Assembly (NCBI RefSeq): GCF_026343945.1
Contig: NZ_JAPKNJ010000002.1
Coordinates: 930,001-994,000 of the forward strand
Direction of reading: 5' to 3'
Length of the DNA: 64,000 nucleotides
Source: Kaistia algarum
GTDB taxonomy: Bacteria > Pseudomonadota > Alphaproteobacteria > Rhizobiales > Kaistiaceae
The translations under genes and the position numbers were made by a program. The notes beneath the pieces are model-generated. The model saw only the letters and a program-made list of their open reading frames with translations. It was not told where the DNA came from and made no database searches. Positions 37,371 to 46,342 of the stretch are shown here, piece after piece. The first letter of the stretch is position 1, and each line of letters starts with the position of its first letter.

Positions 37371-38528
37371 ATGGCGCACACGAGCGGTGGAAACGTAAAC
37401 TTACGCAGCGGCGTAAAAATCTATGACAATGACTGGTATATTCGGTACCGGATGGAGCCGGATGAACTCGCCGATATGCTGGCGAGCTGGAACATCAGCT
37501 ATGTCATCGCCCAGAGCCGATACCTGCCTATGCAGGATTCGGCGGTGCCGAGTCGGGTGACGCCCGCTGATCTTGAGCGATATGCCACTCTCGACGACGT
37601 GGCCGTGCGCAAGGCATTGGCCGAACGTGGCATCGGCTACTTTTCCTGCCTCAATATCTGCTTCGATCCGGACTATATCGCCAGTCATCCCGAACAATTG
37701 CCGATCGACCAGTTCGGCAAGATCGAGGAAAAGCAGGACTGGTATATCGGCGTGCCGCCAGATCGGCAGGCGAACCTCGCCCATAAGATCGACCTGCTCG
37801 AAAAGGGCGTCGCCGCCCTGATGCCGGATGTCGTGCATCTCGGTTTCATCCGTTGGCCCGGGTTCTGGGAGACGTGGCTGCCTGGGGACAGGCGTTCCGA
37901 CAAGCCGGAATATTGCTACGCGCCGCAGACCCTCGATCGCTTCGCGGAGGCCTGCGGGCTGACGCTGGATACGTCGGATCCGGTCGCGGCGGCGGCGACG
38001 ATCGCGCGTAAGCATCGGGCCGAGTGGACCGCGTATAAGAGCGCGACGACAGTCGGCGCGATCCGGCGGATCCGGAACGCGGTGCGGGCCGTGAAGGGCG
38101 ATGTCGAGATCTCGATCAACACGCTGCCGTTCTTCGCTGACGACTTCGACCATTGCGTCACGGAGGTGTTCGGCCAGGATGTGCGCGCCCTTGCCGAGGT
38201 TGTCGACGTGTTCGAGGTGATGGCCTATCACCAGATCATGGCCCGTGAGGCGGAATGGCCCGCCAATGTCGCAACCGATATCCGCGAGCGCAGTGGGGCG
38301 AAGGCGATCTGTACCGTGCAAGCCAAGGCGATCTATCTCGAAGGCATGCATGCGGGCCGCGGGCGGAGTCCACTGATCGACGGGCCGGAATTCAGCCGCA
38401 TGCTCGATGCCGTCGAGACGAGCCCGGTGGAAGGGCTGTGCGTCTTCACGCTCAACGATCTGATGTCGATCCGCGGCTCGCCGGATGGTCAAGCGATCGT
38501 CGATCGCCTGACCCGCTTCCGCCGCTGA
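37371..38528 (+). CDS. Uncharacterised 385-residue protein, possibly a TIM-barrel glycoside hydrolase-like fold
   Basis: I do not recognise the family. The protein is soluble, has no signal peptide, and begins GVKIYDNDWYIRYRMEPDEL after about 12 residues. It alternates helices and short strands: SYVIAQSRYLPM, GIGYFSCLNICFDPDYI, VVHLGFIRWPGFWETW, VEISINTLPFFADDFD, VDVFEVMAYHQIM and VEGLCVFTLNDLMSI. Strands ending in acidic, His or aromatic residues are what a (beta/alpha)8 hydrolase would show. It lies convergent with a CUT2 importer operon, from which a strong terminator separates it. ATG 37371 has GAGAGA ahead. A role in processing an imported glycoside is only a guess. Confidence 0.65.
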   Translation: MAHTSGGNVNLRSGVKIYDNDWYIRYRMEPDELADMLASWNISYVIAQSRYLPMQDSAVPSRVTPADLERYATLDDVAVRKALAERGIGYFSCLNICFDPDYIASHPEQLPIDQFGKIEEKQDWYIGVPPDRQANLAHKIDLLEKGVAALMPDVVHLGFIRWPGFWETWLPGDRRSDKPEYCYAPQTLDRFAEACGLTLDTSDPVAAAATIARKHRAEWTAYKSATTVGAIRRIRNAVRAVKGDVEISINTLPFFADDFDHCVTEVFGQDVRALAEVVDVFEVMAYHQIMAREAEWPANVATDIRERSGAKAICTVQAKAIYLEGMHAGRGRSPLIDGPEFSRMLDAVETSPVEGLCVFTLNDLMSIRGSPDGQAIVDRLTRFRR

Positions 38529-38532
38529 CAGG

Positions 38533-38565
38533 AAAAAGCCTCGAGAGCGGAACTCCCGGGGCTTT
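38533..38565 (+). terminator. Intrinsic terminator between convergent units
   Basis: AAAAGCC (38533-38539) pairs with GGCTTTT (38559-38565), with further CG and GAG/CTC pairs inside and a CGGAA loop. The flanking A-run and T-run make it usable on both strands, and it lies four bases after the stop of the 37371 gene and before the convergent ATPase gene. Confidence 0.85.
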
Positions 38566-38613
38566 TCGACCAGACGCCCGGAACGATCTTCGATCCGACG
38601 ATCTGAGTGAGTC

Positions 38614-40122
38614 TTAGGCTGTGGCAGGGGCGCCTTGGCTGATGGCGGCGAGCAGGCTCGCCCGGTCTAGGCGCTCGCGCGGCAGGATCTCGCGCACGCT
38701 GCCACCAACCATGATGGCGACGCGGTCGCTGAGACCCAGGATTTCGTCTAGGTCATCCGAGATCAGCAGGATCGCGGCGCCTTCCGCGGCGCTCAGCTCG
38801 ACGATCTTGTGTAATTCGGCCTTGGCGCCGACATCGACGCCGGCCGTCGGCTGGTCGAGGATCATCGCTTTCGGGCGCGCCCCGACGGCGCGGGCGACCA
38901 GAACTTTCTGAGCGTTGCCGCCGGAAAGCGTTCCGACGATGCGCTTGCGATCAGGCGGTTGGATGCCGAACTTCGCGATCAGGCTCTCAACCAATGAGCG
39001 CTTCTGGCCGGCGCGGATGATGCCGAAGCGGGAGAGACGGGGCGACAAAGCGGTCGCTGCCGCGTTTTCCTCGATGTTGGAAGCGAGCGCGAGTCCGCTG
39101 ACCTTGCGATCCTCGGGCACCATGACAAGGCCGGCAGTCGCTGAGCGCTGCGGTGAACGACGCGTCAACTCGCGTCCGGCGAGGCGGACCTCTCCCTTGG
39201 AAGCGACGTCCCCGATGATCGCCCTCGCCAGCCGGGTCCGACCGGCACCGATCAGACCGGCAATGCCGACGATTTCGCCGGCGGCAACCGTGAGGTCGAC
39301 TGGCGGACGGCCGGCGACCGAGAGCCCTTCGAGCGTCAGAACCGGCCTGCTTTCCTGGGCGTGGCGCACGGCGGTGCGCGGCGGCGCCGCGGCGATATCG
39401 CCATGGCCGACGAGCAGGCGCGCCAACTGGGACACGGTGTAGGACGCGCCGGTGCCTGTCTCGACGACCTTGCCGTCGCGCATCACCGTGACGACATCGG
39501 CGACCTGGCGGATCTCCTCGAGGAAGTGGCTGATATAGATGATGCCGACGCCGCGCGTCTCCGCCATGCGACGCATGACACTGAACAATTGTTCGCGTTC
39601 GGCCGGCGCCAAGCGGGCGGTGGGTTCGTCCATGACGAGAATGCGGGCGTTGCGCGAGCAGGCGCGGACGATCTCCGTCATCTGCTGTTCGGCGACGCCA
39701 AGCTGGCGCACCGGAGTGTCCATCGGCAGCTTGATGCCGAGTGCCGCCGCTTCTTCGGCCGAGCGCTTGCGCAGGGCCGAATGCGAAATCAGGCCGGGCA
39801 GTCTACCGCGCGGATCACGGCCGAGGCCGATATTATCGGCGACCGAAAGGTCCGGGATCAGCGAGAAATCCTGATAGATCATGGCGACGCCCTTCTCGAG
39901 CGCCTGCTTCGGCGCATGAAGAGTGACTTCCTCGCCTTCGATCAGGATGCGGCCGTCATAATCAGCGAAGTTGCCGCCGAGCGTCTTCATCAGGGTACTC
40001 TTGCCGGCCCCGTTGTGGCCGACAAGAGCATGGATCTGGCCCCGTACGAGCTGGAAGTCGACGCCGTGCAATACCGGTCCGGCGCCGAAGCTTTTCCGGA
40101 TCTGCTGCATCTCCAGTAACAT
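38614..40122 (-). CDS. Sugar ABC transporter ATPase (CUT2, two NBDs)
   Basis: A 502-residue double ATPase. The first domain has Walker A GHNGAGKST (His instead of the usual Glu at the second position), the signature region LGVAEQQMTEIVRA and Walker B ILVMDEPTARLAP. The second has GLIGAGRTR, signature LSGGNAQKVLVARA and Walker B AMILDQPTAGVDVG, with Gln in place of the catalytic-side Glu. ATG 40120-40122 (MLLEMQQIRKSFG) follows GGAGGGAT; the open frame to 40278 would overlap the binding-protein gene. It is last in a minus-strand operon of ROK, permease, binding protein and ATPase. Confidence 0.93.
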   Translation of the reverse strand: MLLEMQQIRKSFGAGPVLHGVDFQLVRGQIHALVGHNGAGKSTLMKTLGGNFADYDGRILIEGEEVTLHAPKQALEKGVAMIYQDFSLIPDLSVADNIGLGRDPRGRLPGLISHSALRKRSAEEAAALGIKLPMDTPVRQLGVAEQQMTEIVRACSRNARILVMDEPTARLAPAEREQLFSVMRRMAETRGVGIIYISHFLEEIRQVADVVTVMRDGKVVETGTGASYTVSQLARLLVGHGDIAAAPPRTAVRHAQESRPVLTLEGLSVAGRPPVDLTVAAGEIVGIAGLIGAGRTRLARAIIGDVASKGEVRLAGRELTRRSPQRSATAGLVMVPEDRKVSGLALASNIEENAAATALSPRLSRFGIIRAGQKRSLVESLIAKFGIQPPDRKRIVGTLSGGNAQKVLVARAVGARPKAMILDQPTAGVDVGAKAELHKIVELSAAEGAAILLISDDLDEILGLSDRVAIMVGGSVREILPRERLDRASLLAAISQGAPATA

Positions 40123-40147
40123 CGCGCGGATCCCTCCTACAGCGTGA

Positions 40148-41110
40148 TCAGCCGCCCCAGGCAGCCGGATGCTGCTCGACATTGTCCTTCGTGATGATGG
40201 GGAGGTCGAGGTAGTGGTTCGGCGAGGGAACTTCGGATGTCTTGCCGGCGAGATATTTGACGGAGTCCTCGATGGCAAACTTGCCCTGGGGCGCCGGGTC
40301 CTGGTTCACGGTGCCGAGCACGATGCCCTTGATGATCGCGTTGCGGACATCGGCCGGGTAGTCGCCAAGGATGAACTTGACGTCGGTTCGGCCGTTCTCA
40401 GCGGCGAACTGGGCGCCGTTCACGCCTTCCGGACCCTGGTCCACGATCGCATCCAGCTCGCCCTTGGGATATTTGCTCAGATAGTCCTGGGTGATTGCGA
40501 GTGCCTTGGAATTGTCCCAGTCGGCAGCCTGCTTCTCGATGATCTGGATGCCGGGGTGCTTCTTCAGCGTGTCCATCAGGCCGGCTTCACGGGCGAGCTG
40601 TGCCGAGGTGCCCAGCTTGCCGAGAATGTAGGCGACCTTGGCGTTCTCGCCGACCGACTGGACCAGGAGATCGCCCTGGCGCTGGCCGAAAACGAAGTCG
40701 TCGACGCCGACATAGGTGACGAGCTTTGCGCCGGTGCTGGTGTCGGCCGTCGTATTGACGGCCATGACCGGTATCCCGGCGGCGGTCGCCTGGCGGATCA
40801 CCGGTACGATCCCTTGCGGATCGCTCGGCGCAATCAGGATCATGTCGACACCTTGGGTGATGAACTGCTGCACGACCGAAATCTGGGTCGCGAGGTCGCC
40901 GTTGCCGCTCTGGATGTTCAGTTCGACGCCAAGGTCCTTGGCCGTATCCTCGGCGGTCTTGATCAGGTTGGAATAGAACGGAACCGAGGTGTTCCAGATC
41001 ATGAACCCGATCCGAGGTGCGTCCGCGGCCTGGGCGGCGGAGCCGCCCAGGGCGATCAGGGTTGCTCCGGCCAAGCCGAGCATGAGGCGTCTTGTCATCG
41101 AGGTCGTCAT
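40148..41110 (-). CDS. Sugar ABC transporter substrate-binding protein (CUT2)
   Basis: A 320-residue periplasmic binding protein. The signal peptide (RRLMLGLAGATLIALGG) ends at AAQAAD. The mature part has IGFMIWNTSVPFYSNLIKTA, ILIAPSDPQGIVPVIRQA, VDQGPEGVNGAQFAAENG and the end PNHYLDLPIITKDNV, all typical of ribose-binding-like proteins. It lies between the permease and ATPase genes; this operon lacks the intergenic hairpin seen after four other binding-protein genes. Ligand unknown. Confidence 0.92.
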   Translation of the reverse strand: MTTSMTRRLMLGLAGATLIALGGSAAQAADAPRIGFMIWNTSVPFYSNLIKTAEDTAKDLGVELNIQSGNGDLATQISVVQQFITQGVDMILIAPSDPQGIVPVIRQATAAGIPVMAVNTTADTSTGAKLVTYVGVDDFVFGQRQGDLLVQSVGENAKVAYILGKLGTSAQLAREAGLMDTLKKHPGIQIIEKQAADWDNSKALAITQDYLSKYPKGELDAIVDQGPEGVNGAQFAAENGRTDVKFILGDYPADVRNAIIKGIVLGTVNQDPAPQGKFAIEDSVKYLAGKTSEVPSPNHYLDLPIITKDNVEQHPAAWGG

Positions 41111-41136
41111 GTTAGTCTCCTCCTTTGAGATATTGA

Positions 41137-42117
41137 TCAGCGCCGTTCGAGACGGCGGCGCTGATAGCTATCGATGCCGACCGCGACCAGGATGACCGCG
41201 CCAGTAACGGCGGGCTGCCAGAAGGGGGATACACCGAGCAGGTTGAGGGCATTTGCAATGACCCCCAGAAGCAGCGTGCCGAGAACGGCGCCGCCGACTT
41301 TGCCGACGCCGCCGCTGAGCGGGACTCCACCGACCACCACCGCGGCGATCGCGGTCAGTGGCCAGTCCGCCGCACTGGCTGGCTGGCCGATATTGGTCTG
41401 GCCAAGAAGGACGACGCCGGCGATGCCGGCGAACAAGCCGCCAAGGCCGTAGGTCGCAATCACCACGCGGTCGACATTGATCCCGGCGAGCCGGGCTGCG
41501 AGCCGGTTGCCGCCAACGATGTAGACGTGATGGCCAAAGGCAGTGAAACGCAGGATGGCCCAGGTGAGTATGGCCACCGCCGCGAAGATGATGGTCGGCA
41601 CCGGGATGGGACCGATCCGACCTAGGCCAAGCCAAGTGAAGGATTCAGGCACGCCATAAACCGGTTGCGCCGCGGTGCCGACGAACATGATGCCGGTGAC
41701 CAGCACCTGCGTCGCCAGTGTGGTAACGAAAGGGTTGATGCCGATCTTGGCGATGAAGAAGCCGTTGACGATGCCGACGCCAAGGCCGAGGACCAGCGCG
41801 GCGACGATGCCGAACGGCAACGATACATGGACGATGAGCGCCGCCGCAACGACGGACGAAGCGGCGCCGACGGCGCCGACCGAGAGATCGAAGCCGCCGA
41901 GGATGATCATCAGCAGCATGCCGCAGGCAACGATGCCGATGATCGAATTGCGCTGAAGCACATTGGCGAAATTGCCCCAGGTGGCGAAGTGCGGCACCGT
42001 CAGGCAGAACACGACCACCAGTCCGACGAAGATCGCCAGCAGCGCATAGTTCGACCAGACAGCCCCAGCCGACAGGGCAAGTCGTCGACGGCCTGCGCCG
42101 GTCGGCAGGGAGGTCAT
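41137..42117 (-). CDS. Sugar ABC transporter permease (CUT2)
   Basis: A 326-residue membrane protein with the CUT2 permease motifs IILGGFDLSVGAVGAAS and AAVVVGGVPLSGGVGKVGG. It starts at an ATG that overlaps the ROK gene's stop by four bases and is followed 26 bases later by the binding-protein gene. It provides the transmembrane path for this importer. Confidence 0.93.
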   Translation of the reverse strand: MTSLPTGAGRRRLALSAGAVWSNYALLAIFVGLVVVFCLTVPHFATWGNFANVLQRNSIIGIVACGMLLMIILGGFDLSVGAVGAASSVVAAALIVHVSLPFGIVAALVLGLGVGIVNGFFIAKIGINPFVTTLATQVLVTGIMFVGTAAQPVYGVPESFTWLGLGRIGPIPVPTIIFAAVAILTWAILRFTAFGHHVYIVGGNRLAARLAGINVDRVVIATYGLGGLFAGIAGVVLLGQTNIGQPASAADWPLTAIAAVVVGGVPLSGGVGKVGGAVLGTLLLGVIANALNLLGVSPFWQPAVTGAVILVAVGIDSYQRRRLERR

Positions 42118-43328
42118 GAGGCAACTCCTTCGATCTGGACGCCGGATGTCGCGGAGAACCCGCTACGGGCGTGAAAAGCAGCTCGTGCCCGCTCGTGAGC
42201 CAGCAGTAAGGTGCCGAACAGCTCGGCCCGATCACCGAGGGCGCCGGGGCGAATGTCCACGTGCTCGACAGCGCGCGAGATCGCCGTGCGGCGCATGGCC
42301 TCCTTCATCGCATTGAGCAGAACGGGGCCGGCCCGCGTCAGCTCGCCGCCAACAAGGATGAGGTCGGGATTGAAATAATTGCAGAGGGCGCCGAGGGCAC
42401 GGCCGACCATCGAGCCGGCGTCGGCGACGACGCGGGCGGGACCTGGGTTGCCTTCGGCGGCGAGGCGCAGCATCTCGGCTGGAGCGATGTCGCGATGCGT
42501 CGCTTCCAGCGAGCGGCTCAGCGCATTGACGGATATCTGTGCCTCGAGGCAGCCACGACTGCCGCAATGGCAGAGCGAGCCGTTCTCGTCGGTGACGACA
42601 TGCGCGAGCTGCCCGGCCATGCCGTAGGCGCCGCGGAAGATCTGGCCCTCGATCGAGATGCCGAGCCCGACGCCCACCGACAGCAGGACATAAAGCATAA
42701 CCTTGGAGCCGACGGCGCCACCGAGGCGGCCTTCGGCCAAGGCACCGAGATTGGCGTCATTGTCCATATAGACGGGGAGGCCGATAAGCCTCGAAAGGCG
42801 GGCCGGCACGTCGGCGCCGACCCAGCTTGCCAGGATCGAGCCCGGGTGCAGCATGCCGGTCGCCGCCTCGACCGGGCCCGGAACGCCAATGCCGACCGCC
42901 TCGATCAGGTGGCGATGGATGCCGTTGCGCGCGATCAGCGTTTCGACATGCTCGGCGGCCAGCGCCAGAGCGTCTTCGGCGGAAAGGCCGACGTCGAACG
43001 CGCATTCAAGTTCGTCGATCAGGCGGTAGTTAAGGTCGGAAATCGCGGTCTTGAAGCTCAGCCGGCCGAAGTCGATGCCGATCAGGTAGGCGCGCCGCTC
43101 CTTGAGTGCCACCAGTTCGCCGGGACGACCCGCCTGCTTTCGCGACGCAGGGGCAGGATCATCGATCGTCTCGATGACACCTTCTTCGATCAGTTCGGCA
43201 ATCGCGCTGGAGGCGGTCGAGCGTGAGACGGACAGCAGGCGCGCAATTTCGGCGCGCGACCGCGGAGCGTCTTCCAGCGCATCCAGAATCGGGGCGCGAA
43301 GCCGATGGTGTGAGCGAGCCTTGGTCAT
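42114..43328 (-). CDS. ROK-family transcriptional regulator
   Basis: A 404-residue regulator with an N-terminal winged helix (RAEIARLLSVSRSTASSAIA) and a ROK domain: VYMDNDANLGALAEGRLGG and the zinc motif CHCGSRGCLEAQ. It is the first gene of the importer operon and probably represses it and perhaps the divergent amidohydrolase, acting at the AT-rich palindrome in the 100-base gap. ATG 43328 is preceded by GAGGAAG. The regulator being promoter-proximal suggests autoregulation. Confidence 0.92.
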   Translation of the reverse strand: MTKARSHHRLRAPILDALEDAPRSRAEIARLLSVSRSTASSAIAELIEEGVIETIDDPAPASRKQAGRPGELVALKERRAYLIGIDFGRLSFKTAISDLNYRLIDELECAFDVGLSAEDALALAAEHVETLIARNGIHRHLIEAVGIGVPGPVEAATGMLHPGSILASWVGADVPARLSRLIGLPVYMDNDANLGALAEGRLGGAVGSKVMLYVLLSVGVGLGISIEGQIFRGAYGMAGQLAHVVTDENGSLCHCGSRGCLEAQISVNALSRSLEATHRDIAPAEMLRLAAEGNPGPARVVADAGSMVGRALGALCNYFNPDLILVGGELTRAGPVLLNAMKEAMRRTAISRAVEHVDIRPGALGDRAELFGTLLLAHERARAAFHARSGFSATSGVQIEGVAS

Positions 43329-43388
43329 CCGTCTTCCTCAAAATGGGAGTGGCATAGCCGTTCTAGTTTTGTCAATATCACTCAAATC

Positions 43389-43400
43389 AATCAATTGATT
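43389..43400. promoter_or_regulatory. Perfect 12-bp palindrome in the divergent ROK/amidohydrolase promoter region
   Basis: AATCAATTGATT is perfectly symmetric and lies in the AT-rich 100-base gap between the divergently transcribed ROK regulator and amidohydrolase genes, 29 bases from the latter's start. ROK regulators bind AT-rich palindromes, so it may control both directions. Confidence 0.5.
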
Positions 43401-43428
43401 AGTCCAATTTCGAACAAATTAGGATCCG

Positions 43429-44694
43429 ATGCCCTGCTATCGAATTTCCGCGAAGTCAGTCCTGCTCGGTGATGATCTCCTGTCTTGCACCGATGGGGCG
43501 GTTCTCGTCGACGACGGGCAGATCGTCGCCGCCGGCCCGGACGCGACGGTGTCTCGGCCCGACCACGCGGCCGCCATCGACCTCGGTGACGCCACGCTTC
43601 TTCCGGGCTTAGTCGACGCGCATATGCACACCTTCGGCATGTCGAGCAGGGGGCTGGCCGCTCTCAATACGGAGCGGGAGCCGTACCGTGCCCTGCGGGC
43701 CGCTGGCGAATTGCGCGAATTGCTACATGCTGGCTTCACTTCGGCACGCTGCCTCGGCTCCTCTATCGGGCCGGACCTGCGCCGGGCGATCGACGAGGGC
43801 CATATCGAGGGACCGAGACTGGTCGTTGCCGGGCAGTTCATCTCGTCGACCGGCGGCACCTGGGATGCGCCGCCTCTGCCGTCTTCCTGGGGCCGTGCTA
43901 CCACCGCAGTGGCGGATGGCGCCGAGCAGATAGTGCAGGCAGTGCGCGAGCGGGCACGCTCCGGTGCCGATTTCATCAAACTCGGCCTGTCCAAGGGCGG
44001 CGTCCAGGATCGCTACCACGCCTGGGGCGACGATCCGCACGCGCAAGCCACGACCTACAGCGTCGAGGAAGTTCGTGCTGCCGTCGACGAGGCGCATCGC
44101 AACGGCATGAAGGTGAGCGCGCATGCGATCGGTCTGGCGGCGGTCAATCTGGCGCTTGATGGCGGCGTCGACATCATCGAGCACGGCTACGCGATCGATG
44201 ATCAGACCCGCCAACGGCTGGTCTGGGAAGGGAAGATCGTCGTTACGACGATCTCGCAGCTCTACTTCCACCGTGCCGCTTATGACGAATTCCATTATCC
44301 GGACTGGGAACGCGACGTCTATGAGCGCCATTGGCTGGCGATGCGGCGCGATTTCGAACTCGGGCTGAAGGTCGGCATCCGCTACGCACTCGGCACCGAC
44401 CTCGTCGGCAAGCCAACCCACCCTCTCTCCCGTGCGGCCAAGGAGTTCGAACTGGCGGTGGAGTGGGGCATGGCGAGGGAGACTGCGCTTCGCGCCGGTA
44501 CGGTCCTTGGTGCCGAGGCGCTCGGAATTGCCGGGGTAACCGGTAGCGTGACAAACGGAAAGTCTGCCGACCTGATCGCGGTCGCAGGCAGTCTATCCAA
44601 TCTGGCCGATCTGGCTTCTCCGATCCTCGTAATGAAGCAGGGTGAGCTAGTGCCGGGATTCATGAAAGCGGTTGGCATTCCGTCTCGTTGGTGA
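43429..44694 (+). CDS. Amidohydrolase (imidazolonepropionase/prolidase-like)
   Basis: A 421-residue metal-dependent amidohydrolase of the large TIM-barrel superfamily. The entry motif is GLVDAHMHTFG (HxH), the bridging lysine sits in ADFIKLGLSKGG, further metal ligands are in VSAHAIGLAA and DIIEHGYAI, and the catalytic Asp is in RYALGTDLVG. The flanking beta-sandwich is formed by the N-terminus (DGAVLVDDGQIVAAG) and C-terminus (GSVTNGKSADLIAV). The closest groups act on imidazolonepropionate-like rings or Xaa-Pro/Arg peptides; the true substrate is unknown. It is divergent from the ROK-importer operon and may use the imported compound. Confidence 0.88.
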   Translation: MPCYRISAKSVLLGDDLLSCTDGAVLVDDGQIVAAGPDATVSRPDHAAAIDLGDATLLPGLVDAHMHTFGMSSRGLAALNTEREPYRALRAAGELRELLHAGFTSARCLGSSIGPDLRRAIDEGHIEGPRLVVAGQFISSTGGTWDAPPLPSSWGRATTAVADGAEQIVQAVRERARSGADFIKLGLSKGGVQDRYHAWGDDPHAQATTYSVEEVRAAVDEAHRNGMKVSAHAIGLAAVNLALDGGVDIIEHGYAIDDQTRQRLVWEGKIVVTTISQLYFHRAAYDEFHYPDWERDVYERHWLAMRRDFELGLKVGIRYALGTDLVGKPTHPLSRAAKEFELAVEWGMARETALRAGTVLGAEALGIAGVTGSVTNGKSADLIAVAGSLSNLADLASPILVMKQGELVPGFMKAVGIPSRW

Positions 44695-44768
44695 TTTGGC
44701 CTGCTGCCCATTCGGTAGATGCCCGATCACGCCAATCCGCCCTTTTTGGAGAAACGACCTGGCTGACG

Positions 44769-45130
44769 CTGGTTTGGATGCGCACGCAACGACACATCGC
44801 CCGGATCGAGAACATCAAACGATGCTCGGCGACGAACGAGTATCTCGCTTTGCATCCCTGGCGAAATAATCGGTGGCGCTTTTGGGGATGTCGCGTTCCT
44901 CCGTGACGCGAGCAGTTCCATCTTCAGCCGCGGGATCTCCCCGGCCTGATCCGCTTTGCTCGGGCCCGACGGCTCCCCAAAACACTTCTTCCGTGCGCAA
45001 AGCGAATGCGGGCTCACCCCCCAAGGCGCTGCGAAACCTCGACGATCGGGTTGTCCCGCTTGGTGATCTGCGCCACCGCATCGCGCTTGAAATCCTTATT
45101 GAAGCTGCCGGTCCCCCTCGTCGCCTCCTT
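44769..45130 (-). pseudogene. IS3-family insertion sequence remnant (orfA and start of orfB)
   Basis: Minus-strand frames in succession give FNKDFKRDAVAQITKRD and IVEVSQRLGG, then SPHSLCARKKCFGEPSG and IPRLKMEL, then ARVTEERDIPKSATDYFARD (end of OrfA), then RYSFVAEHRLMFSIRAMCRC (start of OrfB). At least two frame changes are needed within OrfA, one in a GGGGGG run near 45020. The rest of OrfB with the DDE core is missing. It lies immediately upstream of the LacI operators, so the cassette's upstream boundary was probably set by this insertion. Confidence 0.85.
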
Positions 45131-45202
45131 GCCTCCAAATTGGCGAAGGCGCCCTCAAATCGAGGGGTTGTTCCTCGAAGACAAACTTTACCTTGACCGT
45201 CG

Positions 45203-45239
45203 ATGAAACCGGTTTCATATTTCATGAAACCGGTTTCAT
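45203..45239. promoter_or_regulatory. Tandem LacI-family operators
   Basis: ATGAAACCGGTTTCAT, a perfect 16-base palindrome with central CG, occurs twice, at 45203-45218 and 45224-45239, exactly 21 bases apart, i.e. two helical turns. They lie directly before the ribosome binding site of the LacI gene that follows. This is a strong candidate for autoregulation of the whole LacI-NagB-importer operon with cooperative binding. Confidence 0.85.
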
Positions 45240-45250
45240 GAGGAGGGAGC

Positions 45251-46342
45251 GTGGCCAAACTGAGGGGGACTGGTACGCTCAATATTCGCATTGTCGCGAA
45301 GGAAGCCGGCGTTTCGCAGGCGACGGTATCGCGCGCGTTCTCGCAGCCGGACATGTTGGCGCCCGCGACGGTCGAAAAGGTATTGGAGACCGCCAGGCTC
45401 CTTGGCTACGTCCCCAATCAGGTCGCGCGCGCGCTCAGCACGGGACGTTCCGGCAACGTCGCGCTGATTCTTCCCGACGTCACCAATCCGTTCTTTTCCG
45501 CCTTGATGCGCGGGGCGCAGGCAGCCGCCCACAAGCGGGGCTATGCCACCTTTCTGGGCGATACGGACGAGACGGCCGCGCTGGAAAACCTTCTGCTTAC
45601 CAAGCTGGCGGTCCAGGTTGATGGCTTTGTGCTCGCATCTCCCCGCCAGAACGAAGAAAGCATCCGCAAGCACGCCGCGCGGCGTCCGCTGGTTGTCATC
45701 AATCGGGATCTTGAAGGTATTGCTCGTGTGCTTGTCGATACCGCAGGCGGATTTTCAGATGCTGTCAAGCTACTCGCCGATTTAGGACATAAGACCTTGG
45801 CCTATGTCGGAGCGCCACGCGGTTCTTGGTCCAACCAGCAGCGCGCCGCGGCCGTCGAAAGTGCGGGCGCAGCCCTTGGGCTCCAGGTTTTCCAGGTCGA
45901 TGCGGTTCGTCCCAGCCATCAGGCCGGCCAGGACTGCGTTGATCAGGTGCTTGCTGCCGGGGCGACCGCTGCACTGGCCGTCGACGATGCCGTCGCCCAA
46001 GGCATGATCGCCGGCCTTGCCAATCGCGGCCTGTCCGTGCCCGAGGACTTCAGTGTCGTCGGCTGTGACGATGTCATTGCGACCACGACCTATCCGCAAC
46101 TTACGACCGTCAACGCCCATTGCGCGCTCGCTGGCCGCCAGGCGGTGGACCTTTTGCTCGATAGCCTGCTCGCGACAGGACAGCCCGGCGGCAGCCTGGT
46201 CCTTGTCGGCGAACTCATCGTTCGCGGCACTACCGGCGCGGCTCCCTCCCATCGCAAAGCCGACCGAATTGGACGACGGAAGACGGCAGAAGTCGGCTTG
46301 ACCGCGCCACCTTTGGTATCTCCCACCAGGAAGTCAAAATGA
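45251..46342 (+). CDS. LacI-family transcriptional regulator
   Basis: A 363-residue repressor: helix-turn-helix [20 protein letters not shown] (11-30), hinge [16 protein letters not shown], then the effector domain with [13 protein letters not shown] and [20 protein letters not shown]. Translation starts at GTG 45251, preceded by AGGAGGGAG. It is the first gene of the operon and overlaps nagB by four bases. Two perfect palindromes directly upstream are its expected operators. The inducer is probably an amino sugar or its 6-phosphate. Confidence 0.94.
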   Translation: MAKLRGTGTLNIRIVAKEAGVSQATVSRAFSQPDMLAPATVEKVLETARLLGYVPNQVARALSTGRSGNVALILPDVTNPFFSALMRGAQAAAHKRGYATFLGDTDETAALENLLLTKLAVQVDGFVLASPRQNEESIRKHAARRPLVVINRDLEGIARVLVDTAGGFSDAVKLLADLGHKTLAYVGAPRGSWSNQQRAAAVESAGAALGLQVFQVDAVRPSHQAGQDCVDQVLAAGATAALAVDDAVAQGMIAGLANRGLSVPEDFSVVGCDDVIATTTYPQLTTVNAHCALAGRQAVDLLLDSLLATGQPGGSLVLVGELIVRGTTGAAPSHRKADRIGRRKTAEVGLTAPPLVSPTRKSK

